Shown: piece after piece, positions 44,902 to 51,264 of the stretch
Position numbering within the stretch: position 1 is the first letter of the stretch
How the letters are laid out: each line of letters begins with the position of its first letter
IMG/VR virus record: IMGVR_UViG_3300037011_000606
Span: 31,098-95,097 of that record
Direction: 5' to 3' (one strand)
DNA length: 64,000 bases
DNA from: a virus
Position numbers and translations under genes: made by a program
The notes under the pieces: model-generated
Told to the model about the DNA's origin: nothing
The model's database searches: none
The model's input: only the letters and a program-made list of their open reading frames with translations

Positions 44902-45699
44902 ATGTGTATGAATATGAAGGATGGAGAGATGTGTATGAAGGTTGAATGTAATAATGAGATTGTGGATAAGGTAAGAGATTTGATAGTTGGGTTTGAGATT
45001 AGGAAGGATGAAGAAAGGATTGAGATGGATAGGAATAATAATGATAGTTTGAGAATGTGGAAGGAGAAGAGGAAGAATGAGATGTTATTGGTTAAGTATG
45101 GTAAGGTGATTAATGAGGTAAGGAAGAATTTGAGGATTGTTGAAGAGTTGGGGGTTGTTAAGGGGAATGGTTGGGAATTTTGGAAGAATGAGGTGAGTGG
45201 TGGGAGAGAGATTGAGATTGTGAGTTTTGGGAATAAGGTTAAGGAAGTTGTTGAAGGTTATAAGGTGATAGTTGAGAGAAAGAATGTTTGTGAGAATTGT
45301 GGATTGAGTGTATGTAGATTGGATTGGGTGATGGATGAGAAGATGGTTAAGAAGAGTGGAAGAGGATTTGTTGGAAAGATGTTGGTTGGGAATTGTGGGT
45401 TGAAGTGGAATTGTGAGTTGAAGAATGATGAGTTTGGTGTTGATGTTGTTGAGGGTGTATTGGAAGGAGTTTGGAGTGAGGTTATAGATGGAGATAGGAT
45501 GGAAAGGAAAGTTGAGAGTGATTTGAGATATGAGAATTTTGTTAAGGATTGGAATAATGGAGTGTTTTTGAGAAAGTGGAAAGTTAATAAGATGAGAGAG
45601 TTGGATGAGAAGGTAAAGAATAAGGGAAGGTTGATTGTTGAGAGATTGAATAGGATGTTGAATGAGAAGAAGGTAGTTGATGGAGTGGTGATAGAGTGA
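44902..45699 (+). CDS. Cytosine-free gene: 265-residue protein made of 15 amino acids
   Basis: Start chosen at ATG 44902 because AGGTGAT lies four bases upstream (a GTG at 44893 inside that site is the alternative). The coding strand has no C, so only 24 sense codons exist. The protein uses exactly the 15 amino acids they encode and lacks Ala, His, Pro, Gln and Thr. With three of the 27 C-free codons being stops, 265 open codons cannot be chance, so the gene is real and selected. It is rich in Lys, Glu, Val and Asn, and has VCENCGLSVC and NCGLKWNC, which could form a four- or five-cysteine zinc site, flanked by charged helices. No family can be recognised because of the biased composition. 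It may be the first early gene. Confidence 0.9.
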   Translation: MCMNMKDGEMCMKVECNNEIVDKVRDLIVGFEIRKDEERIEMDRNNNDSLRMWKEKRKNEMLLVKYGKVINEVRKNLRIVEELGVVKGNGWEFWKNEVSGGREIEIVSFGNKVKEVVEGYKVIVERKNVCENCGLSVCRLDWVMDEKMVKKSGRGFVGKMLVGNCGLKWNCELKNDEFGVDVVEGVLEGVWSEVIDGDRMERKVESDLRYENFVKDWNNGVFLRKWKVNKMRELDEKVKNKGRLIVERLNRMLNEKKVVDGVVIE

Positions 45700-45786
45700 T
45701 TATATTTTTTAAAGATTTGAGATTTTTGTTTATGTTATTGAGAATGAATGGGTTTGGATTTTGAATGGTTTTTGTTGGTGATGGTG

Positions 45787-45900
45787 ATGGATTGGGATGT
45801 TGTTATGGATAGGATGGTTAAATATAAGGACGTTGATAAGGATATTATAAGGAGATGGGATTTTAAAGTAATGGTTAGAATGTTAGGTGAGGTGATTTGA
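45787..45900 (+). CDS. Possible 37-residue protein in the C-poor region
   Basis: ATG 45787 follows TTGGTGATGGTG and opens 37 codons (MDWDVVMDRMVKYKDVDKDI ... GEVI). Only one C occurs in the gene (45831). It is charged and probably helical. The ribosome site and the purine-rich codon pattern support it, but it is short. Confidence 0.5.
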   Translation: MDWDVVMDRMVKYKDVDKDIIRRWDFKVMVRMLGEVI

Positions 45901-45942
45901 TATGGTAAATTTATGTAAGGAGAATGTTGGAGGTGGTTTAAA

Positions 45943-46083
45943 ATGGTAGAGAATGTTAAGTTGAAGTTTGTAAGGATAGAGGAAAAGGACTTAGTTGAAT
46001 TTGATAGGATAATGGCGATGGATATTGATATTAAGGTGAAGAGGGCGTTTGTGGAATTGGTGAAGGAATTGGTGGAGTTATGA
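45943..46083 (+). CDS. 46-residue helical protein
   Basis: The gene starts at ATG 45943 after GGAGGTGG and ends in TGA that overlaps the next ATG (ATGA at 46080-46083). The sequence MVENVKLKFVRIEEKDLVEFD ... ELVKELVEL suggests two helices with acidic and basic faces. Alanine reappears here, encoded by GCG. Unknown function. Confidence 0.65.
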   Translation: MVENVKLKFVRIEEKDLVEFDRIMAMDIDIKVKRAFVELVKELVEL

Positions 46084-46238
46084 TTATTGATTTAAATGAG
46101 GATGAGATAGTGGATATTATAATGGCGTTAAATATTATGGACGATGGATTTGATAAGATATTCGCTGGAAAGATAATAAAAGAAGATGTTAAAAAGTTGA
46201 AGGAAAAGTTTAGAGATATGTTGGAGAAGGTGATGTAG
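46080..46238 (+). CDS. 52-residue helical protein
   Basis: Coupled to the previous gene by ATGA and to the next by TAG directly followed by ATG. The protein (MIIDLNEDEIVDIIMALNIM ... KEKFRDMLEKVM) is acidic at the start and basic near the end, all helical. It may bind a partner or nucleic acid, but no family is recognised. Confidence 0.7.
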   Translation: MIIDLNEDEIVDIIMALNIMDDGFDKIFAGKIIKEDVKKLKEKFRDMLEKVM

Positions 46239-46433
46239 ATGGACGTAAAGGCAAATGTGGAGCAGTACATGCGTGAGAGGAAATATGAATGTTTTTTCTA
46301 TAAGAAGCTCTGCGCGATACTGAAAGTGAGCTTTGAGGTGATGCTGGAAACGTTGAGGGCTCTTGAGAAGGAAGGAAAGGTGCTGAGATATAAGAGCAAG
46401 AGCGGAGAGGTGAAGTGGTATATAGCGAGGTGA
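46239..46433 (+). CDS. Winged-helix protein
   Basis: This 64-residue protein, YKKLCAILKVSFEVMLETLRALEKEGKVLRYKSKSGEVKWYIAR (split), is a compact winged helix-turn-helix: helix, recognition helix with MLETLRALEKEG, and a beta wing ending in YIAR. It starts right after the previous stop (TAG ATG). It is one of at least eight winged-helix proteins in this arm and is probably a viral transcription regulator. Confidence 0.75.
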   Translation: MDVKANVEQYMRERKYECFFYKKLCAILKVSFEVMLETLRALEKEGKVLRYKSKSGEVKWYIAR

Positions 46434-46437
46434 AAGT

Positions 46438-46650
46438 ATGGTGTCTGAGAAAGATGTGAGAAAGAGAAGGGTAATGAGATGGATGGAAGAGAATGGAGCT
46501 ATGAAAGGAACGGAAGTGGATTATAATAAGGCTATAAGAGTGATCGATGTTGCAAAGGCTCTGAATATGTATCCGGGTGATGTGAGAGATGCGTTGGATG
46601 AGCTGGAAGGTATGGATGAAATAAATAAGGAGACGTTGTATTGGCTGTGA
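46438..46650 (+). CDS. Winged-helix protein
   Basis: This 70-residue protein starts behind GAGGTGAAAGT. After a basic N-terminus (KDVRKRRVMRWMEENGAMKG) it shows AIRVIDVAKALNMYPGDVRDALDELEGMDEI, a winged helix with recognition helix, ending KETLYWL as the wing strand. Likely a DNA-binding regulator. Confidence 0.75.
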   Translation: MVSEKDVRKRRVMRWMEENGAMKGTEVDYNKAIRVIDVAKALNMYPGDVRDALDELEGMDEINKETLYWL

Positions 46651-46659
46651 GGTGATTAT

Positions 46660-46857
46660 ATGGATGTGCATGTTAAGGGAGATGAGGTGATAGCGATGAT
46701 GTCGAAGGAGGAAGCGAACTTCATTGCTGACATTCTTAAGGATGCGGTGAGCGTCTACGAGGATGGGATCAAATTCGGAACGTCTGAGAGAGAGAAGAAA
46801 GAGGCTGTAGATCTGTGCGAGAAGGTGAATGGGATCGCAGTGAAGTTAATGATATAG
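46660..46857 (+). CDS. 65-residue protein, unknown
   Basis: ATG 46660 follows GAGGTGATT. The sequence starts MDVHVKGDEVIAMMSKEEANFIADILKDAV and is helical after a short strand, ending VNGIAVKLMI. The 'L/SKEEA..I..IL' arrangement resembles small helical archaeal-virus proteins, but I do not recognise a family. Confidence 0.7.
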   Translation: MDVHVKGDEVIAMMSKEEANFIADILKDAVSVYEDGIKFGTSEREKKEAVDLCEKVNGIAVKLMI

Positions 46858-46865
46858 GTGATACG

Positions 46866-47282
46866 ATGAAGGTAACATTATACGCGAGCATACAGTGGAA
46901 TCATTGGAAAGAGAGAATGAGGTTTGAGGGAGTAAAGGCGGGAGAGGTGGAGGGGTGGACAGAGGATGGTAAGGTGACTGCAATATTGGTACAACATACA
47001 CCGTTTCCGCTAGGTTCGCTCGAAGATTGGAAGCAATATGTTATTGTGGAATTCGTAAAGGAGCTGAGTGAGATATTCGTCGATTATGATGATGATGTGG
47101 AGGCTATATCCTCGGGTGCTTTAGAAGAGGGCGCTATAACATATGAGAATTTTAAAGGGGATATAGATGAATATTGTTTGTTCGGAGCGTATGTAAAAGA
47201 GATAAGGGCAAATGAGATAGTTACAATTCACATAGGTGCTGAGAAAGATGGAAAGTATTATGTAGATGGTAAGGAGGAATAA
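46866..47282 (+). CDS. 138-residue protein, unknown
   Basis: Start set at ATG 46866 behind AGGTGATAC (an upstream frame overlapping the previous gene is ignored). The protein has strands at the start (MKVTLYASIQWNHW), an acidic helical centre (EFVKELSEIFVDYDDDVEAISSG), and an ending IVTIHIGAEKDGKYYVDGKEE. Unknown family. Confidence 0.7.
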   Translation: MKVTLYASIQWNHWKERMRFEGVKAGEVEGWTEDGKVTAILVQHTPFPLGSLEDWKQYVIVEFVKELSEIFVDYDDDVEAISSGALEEGAITYENFKGDIDEYCLFGAYVKEIRANEIVTIHIGAEKDGKYYVDGKEE

Positions 47283-47284
47283 AT

Positions 47285-47719
47285 ATGAAGTGGATAAATG
47301 GAAAAATAATCTTTGAGTCGGCGAAAGAGGCTGAGAATCTAGCGAACGAAATCGGAAACGCAGCAATCATCGTAGGAGGAATGTTCAACACGATGGTGGA
47401 ACTCGGCGATTGGTGGAAAGGTGAAGGCACTCATACTGCGAAGTATGCAAAAGAGTTAATGGAATATTTGAACAAGTTATCGAAAGGCATATTTGAGATG
47501 TCTGAGGAGATGAGTGAGAAGGCGAAGGGAGAGAAGGCGCATGGAATCGCAAATAAGAAAGCGAGGTATCTGACTGAAGAGGATCTAATAGAGATACTGA
47601 TAGCTGCCAGAGATAGGTGCGAGTTGACAGATGAGAGATGGAAGATGATACTCAAAGAGACGTTTGTGATACATAACTACATAGAGGATCAAGGAAGGAA
47701 GATGTTGTTCAGAAAGTAA
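47285..47719 (+). CDS. 144-residue helical protein, unknown
   Basis: Follows the previous gene by two bases with AAGGAGGAATAA as ribosome site. It is almost wholly helical: SAKEAENLANEIGNAAIIVGG, YAKELMEYLNKLSKGIFEMSEEMSEKAKGEK (split), and a second domain LTEEDLIEILIAARDRCELTDERWKMIL. Not recognised. Confidence 0.7.
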   Translation: MKWINGKIIFESAKEAENLANEIGNAAIIVGGMFNTMVELGDWWKGEGTHTAKYAKELMEYLNKLSKGIFEMSEEMSEKAKGEKAHGIANKKARYLTEEDLIEILIAARDRCELTDERWKMILKETFVIHNYIEDQGRKMLFRK

Positions 47720-47756
47720 GGCCCTAGACCTGACTTGTCAAAAGGATAGTGATGAT

Positions 47757-47891
47757 ATGGTGGATTGCAGGAAGTGCGGAGGAGGTATATGGTACGGGGC
47801 CGTATACGTGAAGAACCAGCATGGAGTGTTCCACCGAGAATGTTACGATAAAGAGGAGTGGAAGAAGAAAAAGAAGAATAGAAGGAGGTAA
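47757..47891 (+). CDS. 44-residue zinc-finger miniprotein
   Basis: MVDCRKCGGGIWYGAVYV followed by FHRECYDKEEWKKKKKNRRR. The CxxC and HxxC pairs about 20 residues apart form a likely zinc site with a strongly basic tail that can bind nucleic acid. The ATG follows GTGATGAT. TAA at 47889-47891 lies in the ribosome site of the next gene. Confidence 0.7.
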   Translation: MVDCRKCGGGIWYGAVYVKNQHGVFHRECYDKEEWKKKKKNRRR

Positions 47892-47896
47892 AAGAA

Positions 47897-48259
47897 ATGC
47901 CAGTATCGTTGAAGGAACTAGAGGAACGAGGAAAGCTGTGTCCTGAAGTAAGGCACTTGGGATTGTTTCAGCACGAGGTGTTGATGGTCCTGAGTACTGG
48001 AGACAACGCGAAGAGAGGGTTCCAGCAAAGGGAACTCGCCGTCGAGTTGACCAGGATACTTCGTGAGAAGAAACGGATCGGGAAGGAGAAGACAATAACT
48101 GAGCAAATGGTCCGCCAGTGTCTCATGAGGTTAGTGGAGAAGGGCCTTGTCGAAAGGTTTGAGATGCCACTTGAACGTGTGGTCAAGGATGGACATGGCA
48201 GCAAGACGAAAAGGGTTTACTATGGTATCTTCTATGCGGTAAGCAAGAAGGTACTATAG
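47897..48259 (+). CDS. Winged-helix regulator, related to two others downstream
   Basis: This 120-residue protein (start after AGGAGGTAAAAGAA) begins MPVSLKELEERGKLC, like the N-termini of the proteins at 49066 and 50946 (xxIxxLEExG). It then has a winged helix with RELAVELTRILREK ... MVRQCLMRLVEKGLVERFEMP and an aromatic wing ending KRVYYGIFYAVSKK. The GC-richer codon use differs from its neighbours and matches those two paralogues. Probable transcription regulator. Confidence 0.8.
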   Translation: MPVSLKELEERGKLCPEVRHLGLFQHEVLMVLSTGDNAKRGFQQRELAVELTRILREKKRIGKEKTITEQMVRQCLMRLVEKGLVERFEMPLERVVKDGHGSKTKRVYYGIFYAVSKKVL

Positions 48260-48274
48260 TTATTTATTTATGGG

Positions 48275-48697
48275 GTGGTGTTGGTGAAGGTAGATGATTG
48301 GGTGTGCTCAGAAGGCAAGATGTACAAAGTCGTCAAAGTGTACGATGGGAAAAATAGGGGTGTGTTGCTGCAGGAGTTTGTACCGAATATCAGTATGCCC
48401 AAGGAGTCGAAGGAAATTCTAAAGAAGACGGGATTCGATAGGATAAATTTCTATAAGGACAGAGCAGAAGTAATAAGAACACTGGAAGAGAATCAGAAAA
48501 AGATGAAGAAGGTTAAAAGGTTAAAGATGACGATTGAAGAGGTTGCTAGTAAGATGAAGAGTCTGTCAGTGGAGGACATGAAGCGAATGGCTGAGTCACT
48601 GGAGAACGCTGACACTGACCTCGGCCGGATGATAGATAGTATGAAGAATATGACGGAAGAGGAAATAGAACAGGTAATGGAGGGGCTGAGAGAATGA
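48275..48697 (+). CDS. 140-residue protein with SH3-like start and helical end
   Basis: GTG start at 48275 (or GTG 48284) behind a TTATTTATTTATGG stretch that may be a promoter. Residues 5-35 look like a small beta barrel (VDDWVCSEGKMYKVVKVYDGKNRGVLLQEFV, split) and residues ~65-140 form a long charged helix pair (KVKRLKMTIEEVASKMKSLS ... EEIEQVMEGLRE). Overlaps the next ATG. Unknown. Confidence 0.65.
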   Translation: MVLVKVDDWVCSEGKMYKVVKVYDGKNRGVLLQEFVPNISMPKESKEILKKTGFDRINFYKDRAEVIRTLEENQKKMKKVKRLKMTIEEVASKMKSLSVEDMKRMAESLENADTDLGRMIDSMKNMTEEEIEQVMEGLRE

Positions 48698-49062
48698 GCG
48701 GAATAATGAAGAAACTGGACTTTGTTGGCCAGACGAAACAGAGTGAGATAATAGTATTGATGGAGAGAGACATTGAGTATGGAGTAATGTACTCGTTGGC
48801 TATTATAAAGGATGCCGAAATGAAGATGAGGAATTCAATGGAGATGGAAAGAGAGATAGAGATGTTAAAGAAGATAGTAAGTGTAATGATAGAAAGAAAA
48901 ATAATGGAAGAGAAAGAGTTAGTAAAGGAATTTGATAATGCAGAGTTGCTGTTCAAAGGATTACATAGACTGTGGTTGGAGGGAATGGTGGAGATGAAAG
49001 AGATAAAGGGAAGAGTTTATTACTTACTCTCAGATGTGTCAGCACGACAGGAGGTGAAATGA
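48694..49062 (+). CDS. Helical protein with winged-helix-like C-terminus
   Basis: 122 residues, starting in an ATGA overlap. The middle is a long charged helix (KDAEMKMRNSMEMEREIEMLKK), and the C-terminal part MEEKELVKEFDNAELLFKGLHRLWLEGMVEMKEIKGRVYYLLSD (split) has the helix-helix-wing pattern with a YYLL wing strand. Likely DNA-binding. Confidence 0.7.
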   Translation: MSGIMKKLDFVGQTKQSEIIVLMERDIEYGVMYSLAIIKDAEMKMRNSMEMEREIEMLKKIVSVMIERKIMEEKELVKEFDNAELLFKGLHRLWLEGMVEMKEIKGRVYYLLSDVSARQEVK

Positions 49063-49065
49063 AAT

Positions 49066-49347
49066 ATGGCGCCGATTGACATAAAACAGCTGGAAGAGGA
49101 GGGCGAAGAGGTCGGAACTGGACCGCGGGAGAACCGTGCGTCTCAGGTCCTGGCATTCCTGAAGAAGAACGCAACTGCGGCATTCACACAGGCTGAAGTC
49201 GCGAAGGCGATCGGAATCGGGAAGACTCACGCAAACCAGGTGCTCAAGACGATGTGCGAGAACAAGCTTGTACACCGCAGGTTGGTCACCGGGGACAACG
49301 GGAGGCAGCTCATCTACTACAGCATTGTCTCGAAGAAGGACAAGTAG
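49066..49347 (+). CDS. Winged-helix regulator, paralogue of the 50946 gene
   Basis: 93 residues: IDIKQLEEEGEEVGTGPRENRASQVLAFLKKN, then AAFTQAEVAKAIGIGKTHANQVLKTMCENKLVHRRLV and the wing RQLIYYSIVSKK (pieces split). The recognition segment IGKTHANQVL is identical in the protein at 50946, with about half of all positions shared overall. GC-rich codons set it apart from neighbours. It is followed by its own terminator. Typical of archaeal wHTH repressors or activators. Confidence 0.85.
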   Translation: MAPIDIKQLEEEGEEVGTGPRENRASQVLAFLKKNATAAFTQAEVAKAIGIGKTHANQVLKTMCENKLVHRRLVTGDNGRQLIYYSIVSKKDK

Positions 49348-49367
49348 ATGAAGAAGGTAGTTAGTGG

Positions 49368-49400
49368 GGGCCGGACATACGGTTCGGTCCTCTTCTTTTA
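49368..49400 (+). terminator. Terminator after the winged-helix gene
   Basis: GGGCCGGAC (49368-49376) pairs with GTTCGGTCC (49382-49390) through seven Watson-Crick and two G-U pairs, with loop ATACG, followed by TCTTCTTTTA. It lies about 20 bases after the stop codon. Confidence 0.7.
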
Positions 49401-49442
49401 ATTTCTTATTTAAGGTCAAAGCGAATATCGAAGGTGGGTTAT

Positions 49443-49622
49443 ATGACGAGTTGGAATTTGAATGAGTATGGGCAGTTATTCATATACAATAAGATGGAAG
49501 ATGAGGTAGAATTAGTCGTAGAGATAGGAATGGATCACTATTATACAATGTCATCGACATACATGCCAAAGAAGTTTATGATGAAGGAGTTAGTATATAC
49601 GGAGAAGGTGGTGATGTTATGA
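49443..49622 (+). CDS. 59-residue protein, unknown
   Basis: ATG 49443 follows AAGGTGGGTTAT. The sequence MTSWNLNEYGQLFIYNKMEDEVELVVEIG then YTMSSTYMPKKFMMKELVYTEKVVML is beta-rich and aromatic. Its end overlaps the next ATG (ATGTTATGA). No family recognised. Confidence 0.65.
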   Translation: MTSWNLNEYGQLFIYNKMEDEVELVVEIGMDHYYTMSSTYMPKKFMMKELVYTEKVVML

Positions 49623-50038
49623 TTAGGAAATATAAGTCTGCGCGGGATAAGATAATAGACTTTCTGGAAAAGAATAAAGAGAGAGCTTACACAGCAAATG
49701 AGGTATCGAAAGCTGTGGGTGTTTCTCGTATACTCGCAAATACTATCTTGAGGAGAATGAAAGAAGGTGGGACTGTAAGAGCAAAACTCCTCAAAACAAA
49801 TAGAACACGCGGAAGGAATTTGATAATATATTACGCTTTTTATTCGTACAGGCAGCGCAATCATGACAAACTGAAAGGTAAATGCTTCATGGTGCGAGAA
49901 GTACTCAGAGAACTTGCCAAAGAACCGAAGTATCTGATGAAGGTACTAAGAGACATGGAGAAGAGGAGAAAGAAGAAAGACAAGTTACTAATGAAGGAGA
50001 TGATAAAGGAGTCGAATCCTCGCCGGAGGAGGAGGTGA
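49619..50038 (+). CDS. Winged-helix protein with basic C-terminal extension
   Basis: 139 residues. KSARDKIIDFLEKNKERAYTANEVSKAVGVSRILANTILRRMKEGGTVRAKLL ... NLIIYYAFYSY is a clear winged helix of the same type as the 49066 protein, here with AVGVSRILANTIL in the recognition helix. Residues ~85-139 form a highly basic, helical tail ending in ESNPRRRRR. A regulator or nucleoid-type binder. Confidence 0.8.
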   Translation: MIRKYKSARDKIIDFLEKNKERAYTANEVSKAVGVSRILANTILRRMKEGGTVRAKLLKTNRTRGRNLIIYYAFYSYRQRNHDKLKGKCFMVREVLRELAKEPKYLMKVLRDMEKRRKKKDKLLMKEMIKESNPRRRRR

Positions 50039-50039
50039 A

Positions 50040-50558
50040 ATGATGAAGGAAGAACTCAAAAGGCGAAAGGAAGAATTCGACAAGATGAAGGAACAACTGA
50101 AAGAGTATGAAGACAAGTACACGGCCGACCTCAGAGAAGAGGAGAAAATCTGGAGGAAGGACTTCGATGCCCGCCGAAAGCAGATATACAGGGCACACCT
50201 CGAGCCGTATAAGTGGACAGCCGCTTATAGGGGAGAGAGGATAAAACAGGTCTTGGTAGTGTGCTTCCAAGATACTGAAGAGTCCCTCAAAGAGATCCAG
50301 GAGTCAATGGACAAGTTCGGTCACTTCATGGGAGAGAGATACGATTCTCCCAGATGTGGAACCTTCGTGGTGTCGGATGGTAAAGTCATTACGATGTTAG
50401 GAGGAGGATGGTCGCTCCTGCGCCCACTCGTAGAGACTTCTTGGCCGAACGAGGACTTCGATGGAGTGGTGAAGAAACACCAGGAACGCATTCTCATGGT
50501 CGAGAAATGGCTGTCGACGAATCCCGCCAACGGGGTGGAAATCATGTGGATTGAGTAA
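50040..50558 (+). CDS. Coiled-coil plus globular domain protein, unknown
   Basis: 172 residues; the ATG follows GGAGGAGGTGAAAT. Residues 1-50 are a coiled coil (MKEELKRRKEEFDKMKEQLKEYEDKY, split). A compact domain then follows with RGERIKQVLVVCFQDTEESLKEIQESMDKFG, CGTFVVSDGKVITMLGGGWS and a final ILMVEKWLSTNPANGVEIMWIE. GC-richer codons than most neighbours. It ends before a T-rich stop signal (GGTCTTTTTTTCTTT). Not recognised. Confidence 0.7.
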   Translation: MMKEELKRRKEEFDKMKEQLKEYEDKYTADLREEEKIWRKDFDARRKQIYRAHLEPYKWTAAYRGERIKQVLVVCFQDTEESLKEIQESMDKFGHFMGERYDSPRCGTFVVSDGKVITMLGGGWSLLRPLVETSWPNEDFDGVVKKHQERILMVEKWLSTNPANGVEIMWIE

Positions 50559-50889
50559 GGTCTTTTTTTCTTTGGGCACCGCATCCAGCCGTCTGCTGCT
50601 TATGAACCCAGGTACGGACGTAGATATTGTAACATCCCGGGGGCCCCTCGTCCCGGGGCCGTTCATCAAGAGCATATTTGTACGGACGTGATTCCGTTGG
50701 GCCGGGCGTCCGGGCATCCCCTCCTGGCCGGGTACAAAACTCCCAGTTCATACCCTTCCTAAGGGACACAGTGCCGTAGAGCCCACTTCAAGAGGTTTGT
50801 GCCTCAAGAGACCTGGACAGGAGTTTCAGGGTCCAGATACGGGAGCAAAGTTCATTAGAGACGGTTCATACGAATAGGTCGTTAAGGAA
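50559..50889. other. GC-rich non-coding block 1
   Basis: No convincing gene. It begins with a T-tract that probably ends the upstream transcript. It holds a direct repeat GTACGGACGT (50612-50621 and 50680-50689), a self-complementary CCCGGGGGCCCC...CCCGGGG region near 50636-50658 able to form a strong hairpin, and the left copy of a 34-bp repeat shared with block 2 (50727-50760). A structured RNA or protein-binding locus is possible. Confidence 0.6.
50727..50760 (+). repeat. 34-bp dispersed repeat, copy 1
   Basis: GCCGGGTACAAAA, five variable bases, AGTTCATAC, then a C(C/T)TTCC ending. The copy at 51274 has the same two blocks at the same 18-base offset. Both lie in non-coding DNA downstream of a T-rich stop signal. 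Confidence 0.7.
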
Positions 50890-50938
50890 AAGTTTATATA
50901 GTTAGATGGGGATATATCATTAGAGTAAAAAACTCTAA
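50890..50938 (+). promoter_or_regulatory. Promoter and operator-like palindrome of the 50946 regulator
   Basis: AAAAGTTTATATAG (TATA box with upstream A-rich element, ~50888-50901) lies about 25 bases before TTAGAGT AAAAA ACTCTAA (50920-50938), an inverted repeat that would overlap the start of transcription. The downstream gene codes a winged-helix protein, so autoregulation is likely. Confidence 0.75.
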
Positions 50939-50945
50939 GGAAGGT

Positions 50946-51218
50946 ATGGGAATGTGTCCAATAGGAATTGAGGAGTTGGAGAAGAAGGGCCAGGAAGTAG
51001 GAACGTCGCCAAAGGAGTCCCGCGTGACCCAAGTATTGGCTGTTATGAGGAAAAACCCCAAGACCGCCTACACGCAGGCCGATATGGCGAAGGAGCTGAA
51101 GATCGGCAAGACCCATGCAAACCAGGTCCTGAGGGGACTGGTTGAGAAGGGAATTGCCCGGCGAGCCCAGGTGAGCGAGAGCGGGAAGACGCTGATATAC
51201 TACGCTCTGGTGAAGTAG
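50946..51218 (+). CDS. Winged-helix regulator, paralogue of the 49066 gene
   Basis: 90 residues from ATG 50946, behind AAGGAAGGT (ATG closer to the conserved start MCPIGIEELEKKG at 50952 is a GTG/ATG alternative two codons on). The pieces QEVGTSPKESRVTQVLAVMRKN, AYTQADMAKELKIGKTHANQVLRGLVEKGIARR and KTLIYYALVK parallel the 49066 protein throughout. GC-rich codons, own TATA promoter with palindromic operator, and own terminator make it a single-gene unit, the usual form for a viral master regulator. Confidence 0.88.
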   Translation: MGMCPIGIEELEKKGQEVGTSPKESRVTQVLAVMRKNPKTAYTQADMAKELKIGKTHANQVLRGLVEKGIARRAQVSESGKTLIYYALVK

Positions 51219-51231
51219 ATTCGTGACCTGG

Positions 51232-51264
51232 GGGACCGCGGATCGGTCCCTTTGGTCTTTTTTA
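51232..51264 (+). terminator. Intrinsic terminator after the 50946 gene
   Basis: Perfect stem GGGACCG (51232-51238), loop CGGAT, CGGTCCC (51244-51250), followed by TTTGGTCTTTTTTA. It lies 13 bases after the stop codon. Confidence 0.85.

Larger units (their letters stand above)
43903..45830 (+). other. 1928-base stretch with no cytosine on the + strand
   Basis: I read every line between 43903 and 45830 and found no C. The left border is abrupt (CCC at 43900-43902, normal DNA beyond). The right border is graded: only ten C occur between 45831 and 46260, seven of them in CpG. The stretch covers about 1 kb of non-coding DNA and one complete gene, so neither codon choice nor protein constraint alone can explain it. 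Confidence 0.97.

Noticed and set aside
43903-45830. Bisulfite-type laboratory conversion as the cause of the C-free tract
   Set aside because: Flanking DNA has normal C, only one strand is affected, and a long gene stays open, so conversion of the sample does not fit. Reads should still be checked.
34328-45830. Diversity-generating retroelement acting on the fibre or the C-free region
   Set aside because: No reverse transcriptase or template/variable repeat pair was seen. Such elements alter A, not C.
46210-46671. - strand frame of 153 codons
   Set aside because: It is antisense to two coupled winged-helix genes and rich in His, Ser, Pro and Ile, as expected of a shadow frame.
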